From: SAR324 cluster bacterium JCVI-SC AAA005
Lineage (GTDB): Bacteria > SAR324 > NAC60-12
DNA: 64,000 bases
Assembly: GCA_000224765.2 (NCBI GenBank)
Contig: AGAU01000163.1
Coordinates: 1 to 64,000, forward strand
Reading direction: 5' to 3'
Shown: positions 43,964-53,210 of the stretch, in pieces
How the letters are laid out: each line of letters opens with the position of its first letter
How positions within the stretch are numbered: the stretch's first letter is position 1
Program-made: the position numbers and the translations under genes
The notes under the pieces: generated by a model
What the model was told of the DNA's origin: nothing
Database searches by the model: none
Seen by the model: only the letters and a program-made list of their open reading frames with translations

Positions 43964-45258
43964 ACGTAGATTTTGGATTGAGGGTAATCATAGTTAAAAC
44001 GTTTCTCCGGAGGAAGATCTTCTAGTGAACATTCCTTGAAACCACAACTCACGAATACGTTGTCTTCATGCGTACTCAACGCGATTGCTTGTAGTATGTC
44101 CTGCCTCTTCACCTCTCCTAGGACACCATTAATAAGTTCTCTCCCAATTCCCTGGTTACGATACGCTAGCGCCACTGACAAAGCCGCGATCTCTACAGTT
44201 TGCTGTTCTGGATAACTTATCAGTTCACAACAACCCAACACATCCTCATCCTGACAAAACAACCGATACCTGCCAATGTGTTGTTCAAGATAGTAGGTAC
44301 TGCGTTGGACAACACTAGCGTCTCTCATCGGTCCACTCAGCAGTCCCCAAACTTGAGGAATATCACTAGGCCTAGCCGCTCGTACCTGTCGGTATGCTGT
44401 ATTGGTGACCATAAGACCAATCCCACCAGAAGTCAGCGTCTCCGTTAGCAAAGCTCCTTCCTTGGTCGCATCTAACCAATGACATCTGGTTACACCTCGC
44501 TCACATGCGGTAGCCATACATTCTAGTCGGAGTCGGTTGATTTCACTTACAGAATTCTGCTGACGCAGCCATTGGCGTAAAATCGAGGTGTTTCTGTCTT
44601 TTTCAACCAATGGAGATGATATATTCTCCAACAAAATTAATTTCTTTGCTCTCAGCCGAATGGCTAGCTCTGTCGCTAGTTCCCTAGCTTCTAGTATCCA
44701 AAGATGACCTTGCCGACCTGTCCCCCAAGGAGCTAGCAAAGGAGTATGTCGTAGTTGTAAGGTCTCACGAATAGCCACAAGGTCCACCTCCTGCACAACT
44801 CCATTTGCTAAGTCCATTTCTAGGGTCTGAAAGCGTTCATCAGCATGAGCAGTAACAAAGTGACCACTAAGTGGCATGATTCCATGCCCGTACAGACAAA
44901 GTTTGGTCAAAAATTCCCAGTTAATTGCTGCAACTTGCTCCTGCATTGCTGTAAGGTCATGGCGCGAAACCGCTACTGGAAACGAACTTGTGTCCAGGGA
45001 GGACTGATTCAATGGTTGGTTATCATGGACCAACACCAATTGGACGCCAACGCGATGCAACAGTGCAAGTTCTTCCATGATTTTGGGAGCGACATCTTGT
45101 TGTAATAATTCTCCACTGACACAAACAACGAAAATTTGACGATGGAATTCTTCCAAATACGGCAACGAACCGCGAAGCGCTCGCACCAACGACTGTTGGT
45201 TCTCTAATACTTCGTTTCTCCGTGTCAACTTCTCTTCCCCCCGATTTTTTGATCTCAT
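43921..45258 (-). CDS. argA: amino-acid N-acetyltransferase (N-acetylglutamate synthase)
   Basis: First step of arginine synthesis. 445 aa: an N-terminal amino-acid-kinase-like domain (QIFVVCVSGELL, LHRVGVQLVLVHDNQP) and a C-terminal GNAT domain (VRAARPSDIPQVWGLL, ALSVALAYRNQGIGRELI with the acetyl-CoA loop Q/R-x-x-G-x-G/A). This bifold arrangement is that of ArgA. The ATG at 45258 is kept; a TTG at 45228 behind GGGGGGAAG is a real alternative. Either way the 5' end overlaps the start of the divergent glycosyltransferase, and the 3' end lies within the TPR gene. Confidence 0.9.
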   Translation of the reverse strand: MRSKNRGEEKLTRRNEVLENQQSLVRALRGSLPYLEEFHRQIFVVCVSGELLQQDVAPKIMEELALLHRVGVQLVLVHDNQPLNQSSLDTSSFPVAVSRHDLTAMQEQVAAINWEFLTKLCLYGHGIMPLSGHFVTAHADERFQTLEMDLANGVVQEVDLVAIRETLQLRHTPLLAPWGTGRQGHLWILEARELATELAIRLRAKKLILLENISSPLVEKDRNTSILRQWLRQQNSVSEINRLRLECMATACERGVTRCHWLDATKEGALLTETLTSGGIGLMVTNTAYRQVRAARPSDIPQVWGLLSGPMRDASVVQRSTYYLEQHIGRYRLFCQDEDVLGCCELISYPEQQTVEIAALSVALAYRNQGIGRELINGVLGEVKRQDILQAIALSTHEDNVFVSCGFKECSLEDLPPEKRFNYDYPQSKIYVYSLMGTGNDINTD

Positions 45259-46952
45259 CGCCTGATTCCCTATCAGTCGTAATACCCAGTTATAATAGTA
45301 GCAGCTTGCTAAAAGACTGTCTGCAGGCCCTAGAGCAGCAGACAGCTTCGATGTATAGTTTTGAAGTCATTGTAGTGAACGATGGCTCAACAGACGATAC
45401 TGCAAAAATGTTGGAGGAATTTAATCAACAAACCTGTCTCCAACTAAGAGTTCTACATCAGCAACGCTCTGGCCCAGGTCGAGCACGCAACGCAGGAGTA
45501 GCATTGGCTCGATTCAATTGGATTGGCCTACTCGATGCTGATGTACAAGCCGACTCAAATTGGGTGACATCAGCGTTGACTTGGATCCACGACCAATCAG
45601 GAGCAGGAGCTATTGAAGGTCAGACTATCGTTGGTAATCGAGAACAAATTACACCCTTAACACACCAGACTGAAAACCGTCAGGGCGGTCGATATCCAAC
45701 TTGTAATTTGCTAGTTCGCAAGCAATTTTGTCATTTCCACTCTGGATACAAAATTCCTTTCCGAGAAGACACCGACCTTGCTTTCTCAATTCTCGAAGGA
45801 GGCTTCTCCATTCCCTTTGCCCAGGATTTAATCGTCTACCATCCTCCCTTAGCTCCAAAAGCTTCTCGTCCAACTCAATTGGCAAAGCGATATTTTTTTG
45901 ACGGTTTGCTAGATCGACGATTTCCATGGCGCGCCACACAGCAGTTGGACACTCATCAAGTATGTGGCCTCCAGATTCCTAACTTAAAAAAATGGGGTTA
46001 CAGCCTGATTGCACTTGTGCAGATGCTGATCCTGATAAGCCTAGTTTTCTTACCAACCACTCAATTACCAACTTTGGTTTTGCTGTTTATCTATGCTTCT
46101 GGAACCCTCTTAAGCTACCGTCTGCTGCTACAAAGTTGGAATCTGAGGCACTGGGGACTATCTCAACTCTTCGCCTACTCTCAAAGAATCCACCTGCTAC
46201 CTTGGTCAATGATCAAAGCACTGTTGAAAGGCTATTGGCACTTCCGAGGAACTCAGCGCTTCTCTAGAGCCCAATGGTGGGAAGAGGTATGCCTGGGGCC
46301 AGCTTCCCGACGACCTAGAGATTTGATTGTACTCACAGAACACGCATGGAATCACAGTTCCTCTTTCTACGAGCAACAACTGGCCCAACATCTAGCTCGA
46401 ACTGGTCATCGTGTTTTATTTGCCGCAGTCAACTCCCAAGTATCACAAACAAGATTTTCCTGGCAGGAGAAAATGAACAGGTGGATCTCTCCAATCCGTC
46501 AAACTGAGACAAATCTCTACGTCTGGTCTGCGAGCAAAATCCTATTGTTGAGCAAAACCCCCATTCACCAAAAATTATTTGGGTGGCTACTTCGACATCG
46601 CTTCCAGCAAATTGGCTGGGAAAACCCACTTGTTTGGTCCTTTCTCATACACGGGACTCACGTCAATCAAGCTGCTGGACTCAGTGATCTGATTTACCAC
46701 CATTTAGAAACAGAGGACACAGAGCAAAGAACTGATAAAAAAACACTTCTAGAAATTTGCGGTAAAGCCCAAATGATCTTGACTAATACAAAGCAGAGTC
46801 AGCAACTTTGCCAAAGTTTAAATCCCAACATTCGCTATCTGCAGAGTTTTGATGAATTAGGGGTTCTCCGTTACTCCAACACCATCCAGGAAACGATATT
46901 TCGCTCTTCAGAAAAGCATCCTCTCTCTCACCTTGCTCTTTCTGGTACTTGA
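45222..46952 (+). CDS. glycosyltransferase family 2, membrane protein
   Basis: 576 aa from a GTG at 45222 (weak ribosome site). GT2 domain at the N-terminus: LSVVIPSYNSSSLL, VVNDGSTDDTA, GLLDADVQADSNW (DxD), and EDTDLAFSILEGG. Then about three membrane helices (YSLIALVQMLILISLVFL, LVLLFIYASGTLLSYRLLLQ), followed by about 210 more residues (VLTEHAWNHSSSFYEQQL onward) that begin like a GT-B nucleotide-sugar enzyme N-domain. This second part lacks an obvious donor motif, so the protein may be a fusion of two transferases with one truncated. Head-to-head overlap with argA. Confidence 0.82.
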   Translation: MSTSLPPDFLISSPDSLSVVIPSYNSSSLLKDCLQALEQQTASMYSFEVIVVNDGSTDDTAKMLEEFNQQTCLQLRVLHQQRSGPGRARNAGVALARFNWIGLLDADVQADSNWVTSALTWIHDQSGAGAIEGQTIVGNREQITPLTHQTENRQGGRYPTCNLLVRKQFCHFHSGYKIPFREDTDLAFSILEGGFSIPFAQDLIVYHPPLAPKASRPTQLAKRYFFDGLLDRRFPWRATQQLDTHQVCGLQIPNLKKWGYSLIALVQMLILISLVFLPTTQLPTLVLLFIYASGTLLSYRLLLQSWNLRHWGLSQLFAYSQRIHLLPWSMIKALLKGYWHFRGTQRFSRAQWWEEVCLGPASRRPRDLIVLTEHAWNHSSSFYEQQLAQHLARTGHRVLFAAVNSQVSQTRFSWQEKMNRWISPIRQTETNLYVWSASKILLLSKTPIHQKLFGWLLRHRFQQIGWENPLVWSFLIHGTHVNQAAGLSDLIYHHLETEDTEQRTDKKTLLEICGKAQMILTNTKQSQQLCQSLNPNIRYLQSFDELGVLRYSNTIQETIFRSSEKHPLSHLALSGT

Positions 46953-47065
46953 ATCCAAAAGCTTATCCAACTCACTTTTGCCTTGCCCTCTCTACAGGCT
47001 TGCCTCAAAGATGATCCTCTTGATTTCCTTGATTCTGCCGTGTCCGCTCTCAGTACTGCCACACC

Positions 47066-47920
47066 ATGAACCTATTTCCTCTCATTTCCTACAAATTTTC
47101 ACAGAAAACTTTTCGCAAACTGCAACGCAAAGGACTTAGCGAAGAAGTCATCCGTCAACTATCTCACCTTGAGGAAAGGTTCTTCGAAACTCCCGAAGAA
47201 TTGCAAGCAGAGTTGCCTGAGACAGCCGCGGTGCGTAACAACGAAAAACTCCTTCTTCAAAGTGCCAAAGGGTATTGTCGTTTAGACCGCCTGATTCCAA
47301 ACCGTTCGATTCGCGAATGGGTTGAAGCACTACTATTTGCGCTGATTGTCGCTACTGTTGTTCGTACCTACCTGTTTGCACCCTTCAAGATTCCTTCAGG
47401 ATCGATGATCCCTACCATTCAAATTGGTGATCACATCTTCGCAACAATGTACACCTATGGCACAGAAATTCCGGTTTTAGGTGTCCGTGTTTTCACTGAT
47501 CCGGTCAAACGGGGAGATATCGTCATTTTTCCTTATCCAAAAAATCCGTCGGTTGATTACATTAAGAGGACTATTGGACTCCCTGGAGAGACCTTGGAGA
47601 TTCGCAATGACAAAGTTTTCATTAATGCGAAAGAATTGGACGAACCCTATGCCTTTTTTGATCGCCCAAAAGGGCCATCAGATCAGTCTCCAAGTTTCAG
47701 CGATGGACCAGTCAGTAACTTTGGACCAGTCCAGATCCCTGAAGGAAAGTTATTTGTGATGGGAGACAACCGTTACAACAGCGCAGACAGTCGCTACTGG
47801 GGGTTTGTAGATGTTGATGAAATCAGTGGCAAAGGCCAAATCATCTACTGGTCTCACGACCCACGCGAAAGTCTGACTTCTGGCTATCAGTTCTCACGTA
47901 TACTGACCCTACTCCGATGA
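47066..47920 (+). CDS. lepB: signal peptidase I
   Basis: Cleaves signal peptides of exported proteins on the outer face of the inner membrane. 284 aa. Catalytic Ser 113 in FKIPSGSMIPT and Lys 167 in YIKRTIGLPGE; MGDNRYNSADSRYWGFV is box E. One membrane helix (VEALLFALIVATVVRTYLF) lies before the Ser. A 75-residue cytoplasmic lead of charged helix (QRKGLSEEVIRQLSHLEERFF) precedes it, longer than usual in small LepBs. ATG at 47066. 19 bases upstream of map. Confidence 0.95.
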   Translation: MNLFPLISYKFSQKTFRKLQRKGLSEEVIRQLSHLEERFFETPEELQAELPETAAVRNNEKLLLQSAKGYCRLDRLIPNRSIREWVEALLFALIVATVVRTYLFAPFKIPSGSMIPTIQIGDHIFATMYTYGTEIPVLGVRVFTDPVKRGDIVIFPYPKNPSVDYIKRTIGLPGETLEIRNDKVFINAKELDEPYAFFDRPKGPSDQSPSFSDGPVSNFGPVQIPEGKLFVMGDNRYNSADSRYWGFVDVDEISGKGQIIYWSHDPRESLTSGYQFSRILTLLR

Positions 47921-47939
47921 GCAGCATCCGAGAGATTCC

Positions 47940-48806
47940 ATGAAAACTTCTCGCAATGATTTGTGCTGGTGCGGCAGTGGCAAAAAATATAAGAAGTGCC
48001 ACATGCTGCGAGACAAGATGAGCTCTTTTGGAAGACGAGGAACTCAAGGAGTGATCATCAAGACAGAAGAGCAGATTGAAGGCATTCGGCGTAGTAGCCA
48101 ACTAACCCGAAAGATTCTGGATATGGTGCAGGAGCGAATAGGTCCTGGCATCACAACAGAACAGATCAATGACTGGGTTCACGAAGAAACTTTGGCCAAC
48201 AACGCCTACCCTGCACCACTCAATTATCGTGGCAAATCAGCAGTAGGATTTCCAAAAAGTATTTGCACTTCGGTCAACAATGTCATCTGCCATGGGATAC
48301 CCGGCAATGAAGTTCTCAAGGAGGGTGATATTATCAATGTCGACGTCACCAGCGTCCTAGATGGCTACTATGGTGACGCAAGCCGGATGTTCCTAATTGG
48401 TGACGTCTTGGAAGAGGCAAAAAATTTGGTCGATATTACCCAACAATGCCTACAGATCGGTATCCAACAAGTGAAGCCTGGTAAAACTACCGGAGACATT
48501 GGCCACGCAATCCAAACTCACGCAGAGGGTTCGGGCTATTCTGTTGTCAGAGACTTCGCCGGTCATGGAGTCGGTATTGAGTTTCACGAAGAGCCTCAAA
48601 TTCTCCATTATGGGAAGCCCGATACGGGCATATTACTCCAGCCCAATATGGTCTTCACCATTGAACCGATGATCAATATCGGCCGCCCAGAATGCAAATT
48701 ACTCAGCGATGGATGGACGGCTGTCACGCAGGACGGATCGCTTTCTGCCCAATGGGAACACACCATTCGGGTCACTTCCAATGGCTCAGAAATTCTGACT
48801 GCCTAA
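47940..48806 (+). CDS. map: methionine aminopeptidase with N-terminal SEC-C zinc motif
   Basis: Removes the initiator Met from nascent proteins. 288 aa. Residues 1-25 are a SEC-C zinc motif (CWCGSGKKYKKCH), typical of a subgroup of bacterial MetAPs and thought to help ribosome or partner binding. The pita-bread core has SVNNVICHG, VDVTSVLDGYYGD (metal Asp), DFAGHGVGIEFHEEP (metal His), FTIEPMI and WEHTIRVT (metal Glu). Start ATG at 47940 has CCGAGAG upstream. Confidence 0.95.
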   Translation: MKTSRNDLCWCGSGKKYKKCHMLRDKMSSFGRRGTQGVIIKTEEQIEGIRRSSQLTRKILDMVQERIGPGITTEQINDWVHEETLANNAYPAPLNYRGKSAVGFPKSICTSVNNVICHGIPGNEVLKEGDIINVDVTSVLDGYYGDASRMFLIGDVLEEAKNLVDITQQCLQIGIQQVKPGKTTGDIGHAIQTHAEGSGYSVVRDFAGHGVGIEFHEEPQILHYGKPDTGILLQPNMVFTIEPMINIGRPECKLLSDGWTAVTQDGSLSAQWEHTIRVTSNGSEILTA

Positions 48807-48889
48807 ATCAGCAACCATCGAATTTCCTTGTATTTTCTACCCTGCTTTCTAGGCTATTAGAAAAGAGTAGCAACGCCCAACTTCTACAA

Positions 48890-49978
48890 ATGGATCTCAT
48901 GGACTCCTGGAACAAGCCACCTCGCAAATCCCCCTGGGACAAGCGGCAAACGACTCCGCCGAATGTCGATGAACTGTTGAACAATCTGCAGAACCGCTTC
49001 AAGCACCGCCTTCCTCAGGGTAACGCAGGCCTAATTCTGATTGTTGTTGCAGCTGCTGTCTGGCTAGCAACCGGATTTTTCATAGTTGATCCTCAAGAAC
49101 AAGCCGTAGTAAAGCGTTTTGGAGTTGTTGATCGCGTCGTCGGGCCTGGTCCACACTACCATTTGCCCTCGCCTATCGAGAACATAGACAAAGAGAAAGT
49201 TACAGAGGTGCGCCGACTTGAAATTGGCTTCCGTACAATTGATCCAGGGCCTCCGGCTCGTTACCGTCAAGTACTGAAGGAATCCTTGATGCTTACTGGT
49301 GATGAGAATATCATCAATGTACAGTTCACTGTGCAGTATCGAATCAATAATTTGGAAGGCTACCTGTACAACTTAACTGAGCCAGAATCGACAGTGCGCG
49401 CAGCTTCTGAATCTGCTATGCGTGAAGTTATCGGAGATACAAAGGTAATGGACGCACTGACTGTCGGCAAAAGTCTGATCGAAACAAACACGGCCACCTT
49501 GCTACAGGAAATCCTGAAAGGCTACAACTCTGGAATCTCCATTGTGAACGTCAAGCTTCAGGATGTGCATCCACCAGATGAGGTTAAAGAAGCCTTCAAG
49601 GATGTGGTCAGTGCACGCGAAGATCAACAGAAGATGATCAATGAAGCTGAGGGCTACAAGAACAATCTGATTCCTAAGGCTCGAGGGGAAGGCGTGCAGG
49701 TCGTGAACGACGCACAGGCCTACGCTGAGCAGACAGTCCTGCTGGCACAGGGGAAGGCAAGCCGCTTCGAGCAGATTTACGAGGAATACCGCAAAGCCAA
49801 AGACATCACCAAGGCTCGAATCTACATCGAAACAATGGAAGAGGTCTTGCCCAAAGTCAACAAGGTTATTGCTGACGAGAAGTTAGGGCAAAATTTCATG
49901 CCATTCCTACCGATCAACGAACTTAGACGTGCAGCTAATACCGATGGTGGAGTCCGTCAGTCCACGACTATGCGCTGA
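48890..49978 (+). CDS. hflK: HflK-like membrane-anchored protease modulator
   Basis: 362 aa from the ATG at 48890 (49 residues of map overlap would follow from the longer frame, which is rejected; an ATG at 48899 is also possible). N-terminal WDKRQTTPPN and NLQNRFKHRLP, one membrane helix (GLILIVVAAAVWLATGFF), then the SPFH/band 7 domain VDPQEQAVVKRFGVVDRVVGPGPHYHLP and INVQFTVQYRINNLEGYLYN. It normally pairs with HflC and regulates FtsH, but hflC does not follow here. The gene ends with a bidirectional terminator. Confidence 0.9.
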   Translation: MDLMDSWNKPPRKSPWDKRQTTPPNVDELLNNLQNRFKHRLPQGNAGLILIVVAAAVWLATGFFIVDPQEQAVVKRFGVVDRVVGPGPHYHLPSPIENIDKEKVTEVRRLEIGFRTIDPGPPARYRQVLKESLMLTGDENIINVQFTVQYRINNLEGYLYNLTEPESTVRAASESAMREVIGDTKVMDALTVGKSLIETNTATLLQEILKGYNSGISIVNVKLQDVHPPDEVKEAFKDVVSAREDQQKMINEAEGYKNNLIPKARGEGVQVVNDAQAYAEQTVLLAQGKASRFEQIYEEYRKAKDITKARIYIETMEEVLPKVNKVIADEKLGQNFMPFLPINELRRAANTDGGVRQSTTMR

Positions 49979-50013
49979 GTACAAAAGCCTGCCTTGCAGT
50001 AGGCTTTTGTACT
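49978..50013. terminator. bidirectional intrinsic terminator sharing both stop codons
   Basis: A 13-bp perfect stem (AGTACAAAAGCCT 49978-49990 with its complement 50001-50013) and a 10-base loop. The first base belongs to the hflK TGA and the far arm contains part of the ksgA TAG. The A/T-rich arms give U-rich ends in both directions, so it can end both convergent transcripts. Confidence 0.85.
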
Positions 50014-50815
50014 AGCGCAGAGTCCATCCGTGCCAACAGAATCGTTCGTATAGCTTGCGCCAATCCTCGAATTCTAGGTTTTCGGGCCGCAACTTCAAAT
50101 ACTGCTCCTCCAAGCTCCTTCTTTCCTGTTGAAACCAATCCGGAAACTGCTGTTTCAGATTACTTATCAATGTCTTTCGCCGTTGTTGGAAGAGACGCCT
50201 CACAAATTCCAGAAAGTTTTTTTCTTCTTCCTTGCTCCAGCCACTTTTTCTAGGCAACAAATGTATAACAGCAGAGTTCACCTTTGGAGGTGGAGCAAAA
50301 GCTTCTGGGGGAACATCAAAAGCGAATTTACGGTCAAATCCGAGACTTCCAGCAAGAGAGAGCGTACCGAACGATTTGCCACCTTCTGCAGTAGCGCAAA
50401 TTCTTTGAGCAACCTCGTACTGAACCATCAAGGACCAGGAATTCCAGTATTCTCTCCAAGGTAGCAAGTGAAAGAAGATGGCTGTTGCCGCATTATAAGG
50501 CAAGTTGGCAACAATTCGAGCTGGTTGACTTGAAGGCAATAGCTCATCGATTAGCAACTCAAGCGCATCTCCACATAACAATTGAAATTGAGATGATCCT
50601 GCAAATTCCTGCTGCAGAAAACCTTGCAGGGTTGGATCAATTTCTACTGCTCTTACAAAAGCGCCAATTTCTAGCAGAGCTCTGGTCAGTACCCCTCTGC
50701 CAGGTCCGATTTCCAACACCTTGTCCCCAGCCTGCACACCAGCCAGTTCAATCATACGTTGTACATAGCGTTCCCGTACCAGAAAGTGCTGTCCCCATTT
50801 ACGCTTCATAATCAT
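50012..50815 (-). CDS. ksgA: 16S rRNA dimethyladenosine transferase
   Basis: Dimethylates two adjacent adenines in the 3' helix of 16S rRNA. 267 aa from the ATG at 50815; the longer frame to 50926 would overlap the divergent YhbY gene. KRKWGQHFLVRERYVQRM is the family N-terminus. VLEIGPGRGVLTRALLE is SAM motif I and IVANLPYNAATAIFF carries the NLPY catalytic motif. C-terminal helical domain complete. Convergent with hflK at the shared terminator. Confidence 0.95.
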   Translation of the reverse strand: MIMKRKWGQHFLVRERYVQRMIELAGVQAGDKVLEIGPGRGVLTRALLEIGAFVRAVEIDPTLQGFLQQEFAGSSQFQLLCGDALELLIDELLPSSQPARIVANLPYNAATAIFFHLLPWREYWNSWSLMVQYEVAQRICATAEGGKSFGTLSLAGSLGFDRKFAFDVPPEAFAPPPKVNSAVIHLLPRKSGWSKEEEKNFLEFVRRLFQQRRKTLISNLKQQFPDWFQQERRSLEEQYLKLRPENLEFEDWRKLYERFCWHGWTLR

Positions 50816-50881
50816 ACCGAAATTCACTTGTTTTTGCGGAAAAAGTTCGTTGGAATGCACACTTTTTCTCTCAACTCTCTG

Positions 50882-51181
50882 ATGATGACTGGAAAACAAC
50901 GACGCGCACTTCGTGCCCTTGCACATTCACTCAAACCATTGTTGCAGCTTGGCAAAAATGGACTCAGCGATCAGTTCCTGGATCAACTGAACACTGCACT
51001 TTTACAACATGAATTGATCAAGCTGAAGGTGTTGGAAAATGCTCCGAATACACCACGGGAATGCGCTAAAATTCTCGAAGAGCAACCAGCATTAGAAGTC
51101 ATTCAGGCCATAGGAAGTACCATTATACTCTATCGTCCTCATCCTGAAGATCCACAAATTATCCCACCCTCATCTGATTGA
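50882..51181 (+). CDS. yhbY: YhbY/CRM-domain RNA-binding protein
   Basis: 99 aa from an ATG at 50882 (50885 also possible; a longer frame to 50759 would overlap ksgA). MTGKQRRALRALAHSLKPLLQLGKNGLS is the CRM (CRS1-YhbY) motif with the GxxG-like GKNG loop, then LQHELIKLKVL and IGSTIILYRP. Binds pre-50S particles in other bacteria. 22 bases before metG. Confidence 0.93.
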   Translation: MMTGKQRRALRALAHSLKPLLQLGKNGLSDQFLDQLNTALLQHELIKLKVLENAPNTPRECAKILEEQPALEVIQAIGSTIILYRPHPEDPQIIPPSSD

Positions 51182-51203
51182 TTCTCAGCCACTGTAGGAA
51201 AGC

Positions 51204-53111
51204 ATGAGCCAAACTTTCTATTGCACCACGCCGATTTACTACGTCAACAGCAATCCACACATTGGCCATGCTTATACCACTATCGTCAGTGATGCTATCA
51301 TCCGTTTTCGGCGACTGTTTGGAGAAGATGCCTACTTTCTCACAGGCACTGATGAACATGGCCAAAAAATCGCTGAATCCGCAGCCAAAGCGAAAATGGA
51401 GCCGCAGGCGTTTGTTGATATGGTGACCCAAAAGTTTCAAGAGCTTTGGCCTGAGCTACACATCGAACCAGATCAGTTCATCCGTACTACCGAAGAACGC
51501 CACAAGCAAATCGTTCAACAGATATTGCAACAAATCTATGACAACGGCGAAATTGTTCTAAAGGAATACGAAGGCCATTATTGCGTGGGTTGTGAAGAAT
51601 TTCTCAACGAGAGTGAGCTCATCGAGGGGCAATGTCCAACTCACCAAAAAGCCCCTGAGTTTCGCCAGGAGCGCAATTACTTCTTCCGGATGAGCACCTA
51701 CCAGGACTGGCTTGTCCAAATGCTGAAGGATCAACCTGACTGGATCTATCCAGGGCGATATCGCAATGAAGTCTTACGATTTTTGGAAAATCCACTGCAG
51801 GACCTATGCATCTCACGTCCAAAATCACGCCTGACCTGGGGAATCGAACTGCCTTTCGACAGCGATTTTGTGACCTATGTGTGGTTTGATGCATTACTGA
51901 ACTACACTTCTGCACTCGACTGTCCAGATGGTGAGTTGTTCCAACGTTACTGGCCTGTCTGTCACCACATCATTGGCAAAGATATTCTGAAGACCCATGC
52001 CGTCTATTGGCCCTGCATACTCAAGGCAGCTGGAATGAAACCCTTCGCAAGATTGGTCGTGCATGGTCACTGGGTGAGCAGCGGATCTAAGATGAGCAAA
52101 ACCCTTGGAAATGTGGTTGATCCTCTGGCAATGAAAGAAAAGCTAGGGGTAGATGGACTGCGCTACTTTCTCGTACGGGACATGAGCTTTGGTGAAGACG
52201 CGAACTTCACCGAAGAACTAGCAATCACCCGCTACAATGGGGATCTTGCGAATAACTTTGGCAACCTACTTAGTCGAAGTGTCAACCTGAGTCGACAGAA
52301 TTTTAGTGAATTGGTTCCTGAGTGTGGTGCGTTGACCAGTGCAGAGACAGCACTCCGAGCACAGTTTCAAAAAGGAGTGGAGCAAGTGCAGGAGTTCATC
52401 CGTCAGTTCTACCTGCACAAAGCGCTCGAACACATTGCCTGGATGGCCAGTCAAGTCAATGGATATCTCCAACAGCAGGCGCCATGGCAGTTGGCCAAAC
52501 AAACAGATCAACGTGAGCGTTTGAGTACTGTGCTCTACACAGCCCTTGATGCAACACGTATCTTGATTGGCCTACTTGCTCCGGTAATGCCAGAGAAAAT
52601 GAAGATTGCATCAACAACCCTTGGCCTGGAAGGTTCTCCTCAACTGACAGAGCTGCAGCCAGGATTATTGCAAAGCGGTACAGCACTCCCTAAGCCCAAA
52701 CCCCTCTTCCCTAAAATACAGGTGCCCAAAACACAACAGGGAGAACCAACCCAAAAAGAAGATTCCACTCCTGAATCCGAAGCAACTCCATTGAATATCG
52801 ATGAATTCAACAAAGTTGAGTTGAAGGTTGGCCTGATTCGAGATTGTGCCTCCATCACTGGATCAGAAAAACTACTGCACTCACACGTTGATCTGGGGGA
52901 AGGACGCTTGCGTTCTATCGTTTCCGGGGTAGCCCTAAGGTTCTCTCCTGCTGACTTGATCGGACAGCGTGTTATAGTGGTCAGCAACTTGCGTCCAACC
53001 AAGCTGAGAGGGGTCCTTTCAGAAGGAATGATTCTTTTTGCCGAATCAGAAAAAGGCTTCGAATTGGTAAAGATTCCAGAAACGGTTGTACCTGGCTCAA
53101 CGGTTCGCTAA
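51204..53111 (+). CDS. metG: methionyl-tRNA synthetase with C-terminal tRNA-binding domain
   Basis: 635 aa class I synthetase. HIGH motif at 19-22 in SNPHIGHAYT. The connective peptide carries the CVGCEEF zinc pair and a second C..H site. KMSKT in GSKMSKTLGN near residue 300. Anticodon-binding helices follow. A linker rich in Pro, Gln and Glu (PTQKEDSTPESEATPLN) leads to the C-terminal EMAP/Trbp111-type domain (FNKVELKVGLIRDCASI, GQRVIVVSNLRPTKLRGVLS), which aids dimerisation and tRNA binding. Complete. Confidence 0.97.
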   Translation: MSQTFYCTTPIYYVNSNPHIGHAYTTIVSDAIIRFRRLFGEDAYFLTGTDEHGQKIAESAAKAKMEPQAFVDMVTQKFQELWPELHIEPDQFIRTTEERHKQIVQQILQQIYDNGEIVLKEYEGHYCVGCEEFLNESELIEGQCPTHQKAPEFRQERNYFFRMSTYQDWLVQMLKDQPDWIYPGRYRNEVLRFLENPLQDLCISRPKSRLTWGIELPFDSDFVTYVWFDALLNYTSALDCPDGELFQRYWPVCHHIIGKDILKTHAVYWPCILKAAGMKPFARLVVHGHWVSSGSKMSKTLGNVVDPLAMKEKLGVDGLRYFLVRDMSFGEDANFTEELAITRYNGDLANNFGNLLSRSVNLSRQNFSELVPECGALTSAETALRAQFQKGVEQVQEFIRQFYLHKALEHIAWMASQVNGYLQQQAPWQLAKQTDQRERLSTVLYTALDATRILIGLLAPVMPEKMKIASTTLGLEGSPQLTELQPGLLQSGTALPKPKPLFPKIQVPKTQQGEPTQKEDSTPESEATPLNIDEFNKVELKVGLIRDCASITGSEKLLHSHVDLGEGRLRSIVSGVALRFSPADLIGQRVIVVSNLRPTKLRGVLSEGMILFAESEKGFELVKIPETVVPGSTVR

Positions 53112-53210
53112 CGCCTTATTTGAAGCGTTTGCTTTGATTTGACAAAGGACGGGTCGGGTGGAATACTGCAATTAATTTTTGTTTAGTGTGTTTTGCCTGC
53201 TGGAGTTTGC

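Noticed and set aside
48692..48889. HflK start inside map (position 48692)
   Set aside because: The first 66 residues would be map sequence in another frame; the HflK-like N-terminus starts at 48890.
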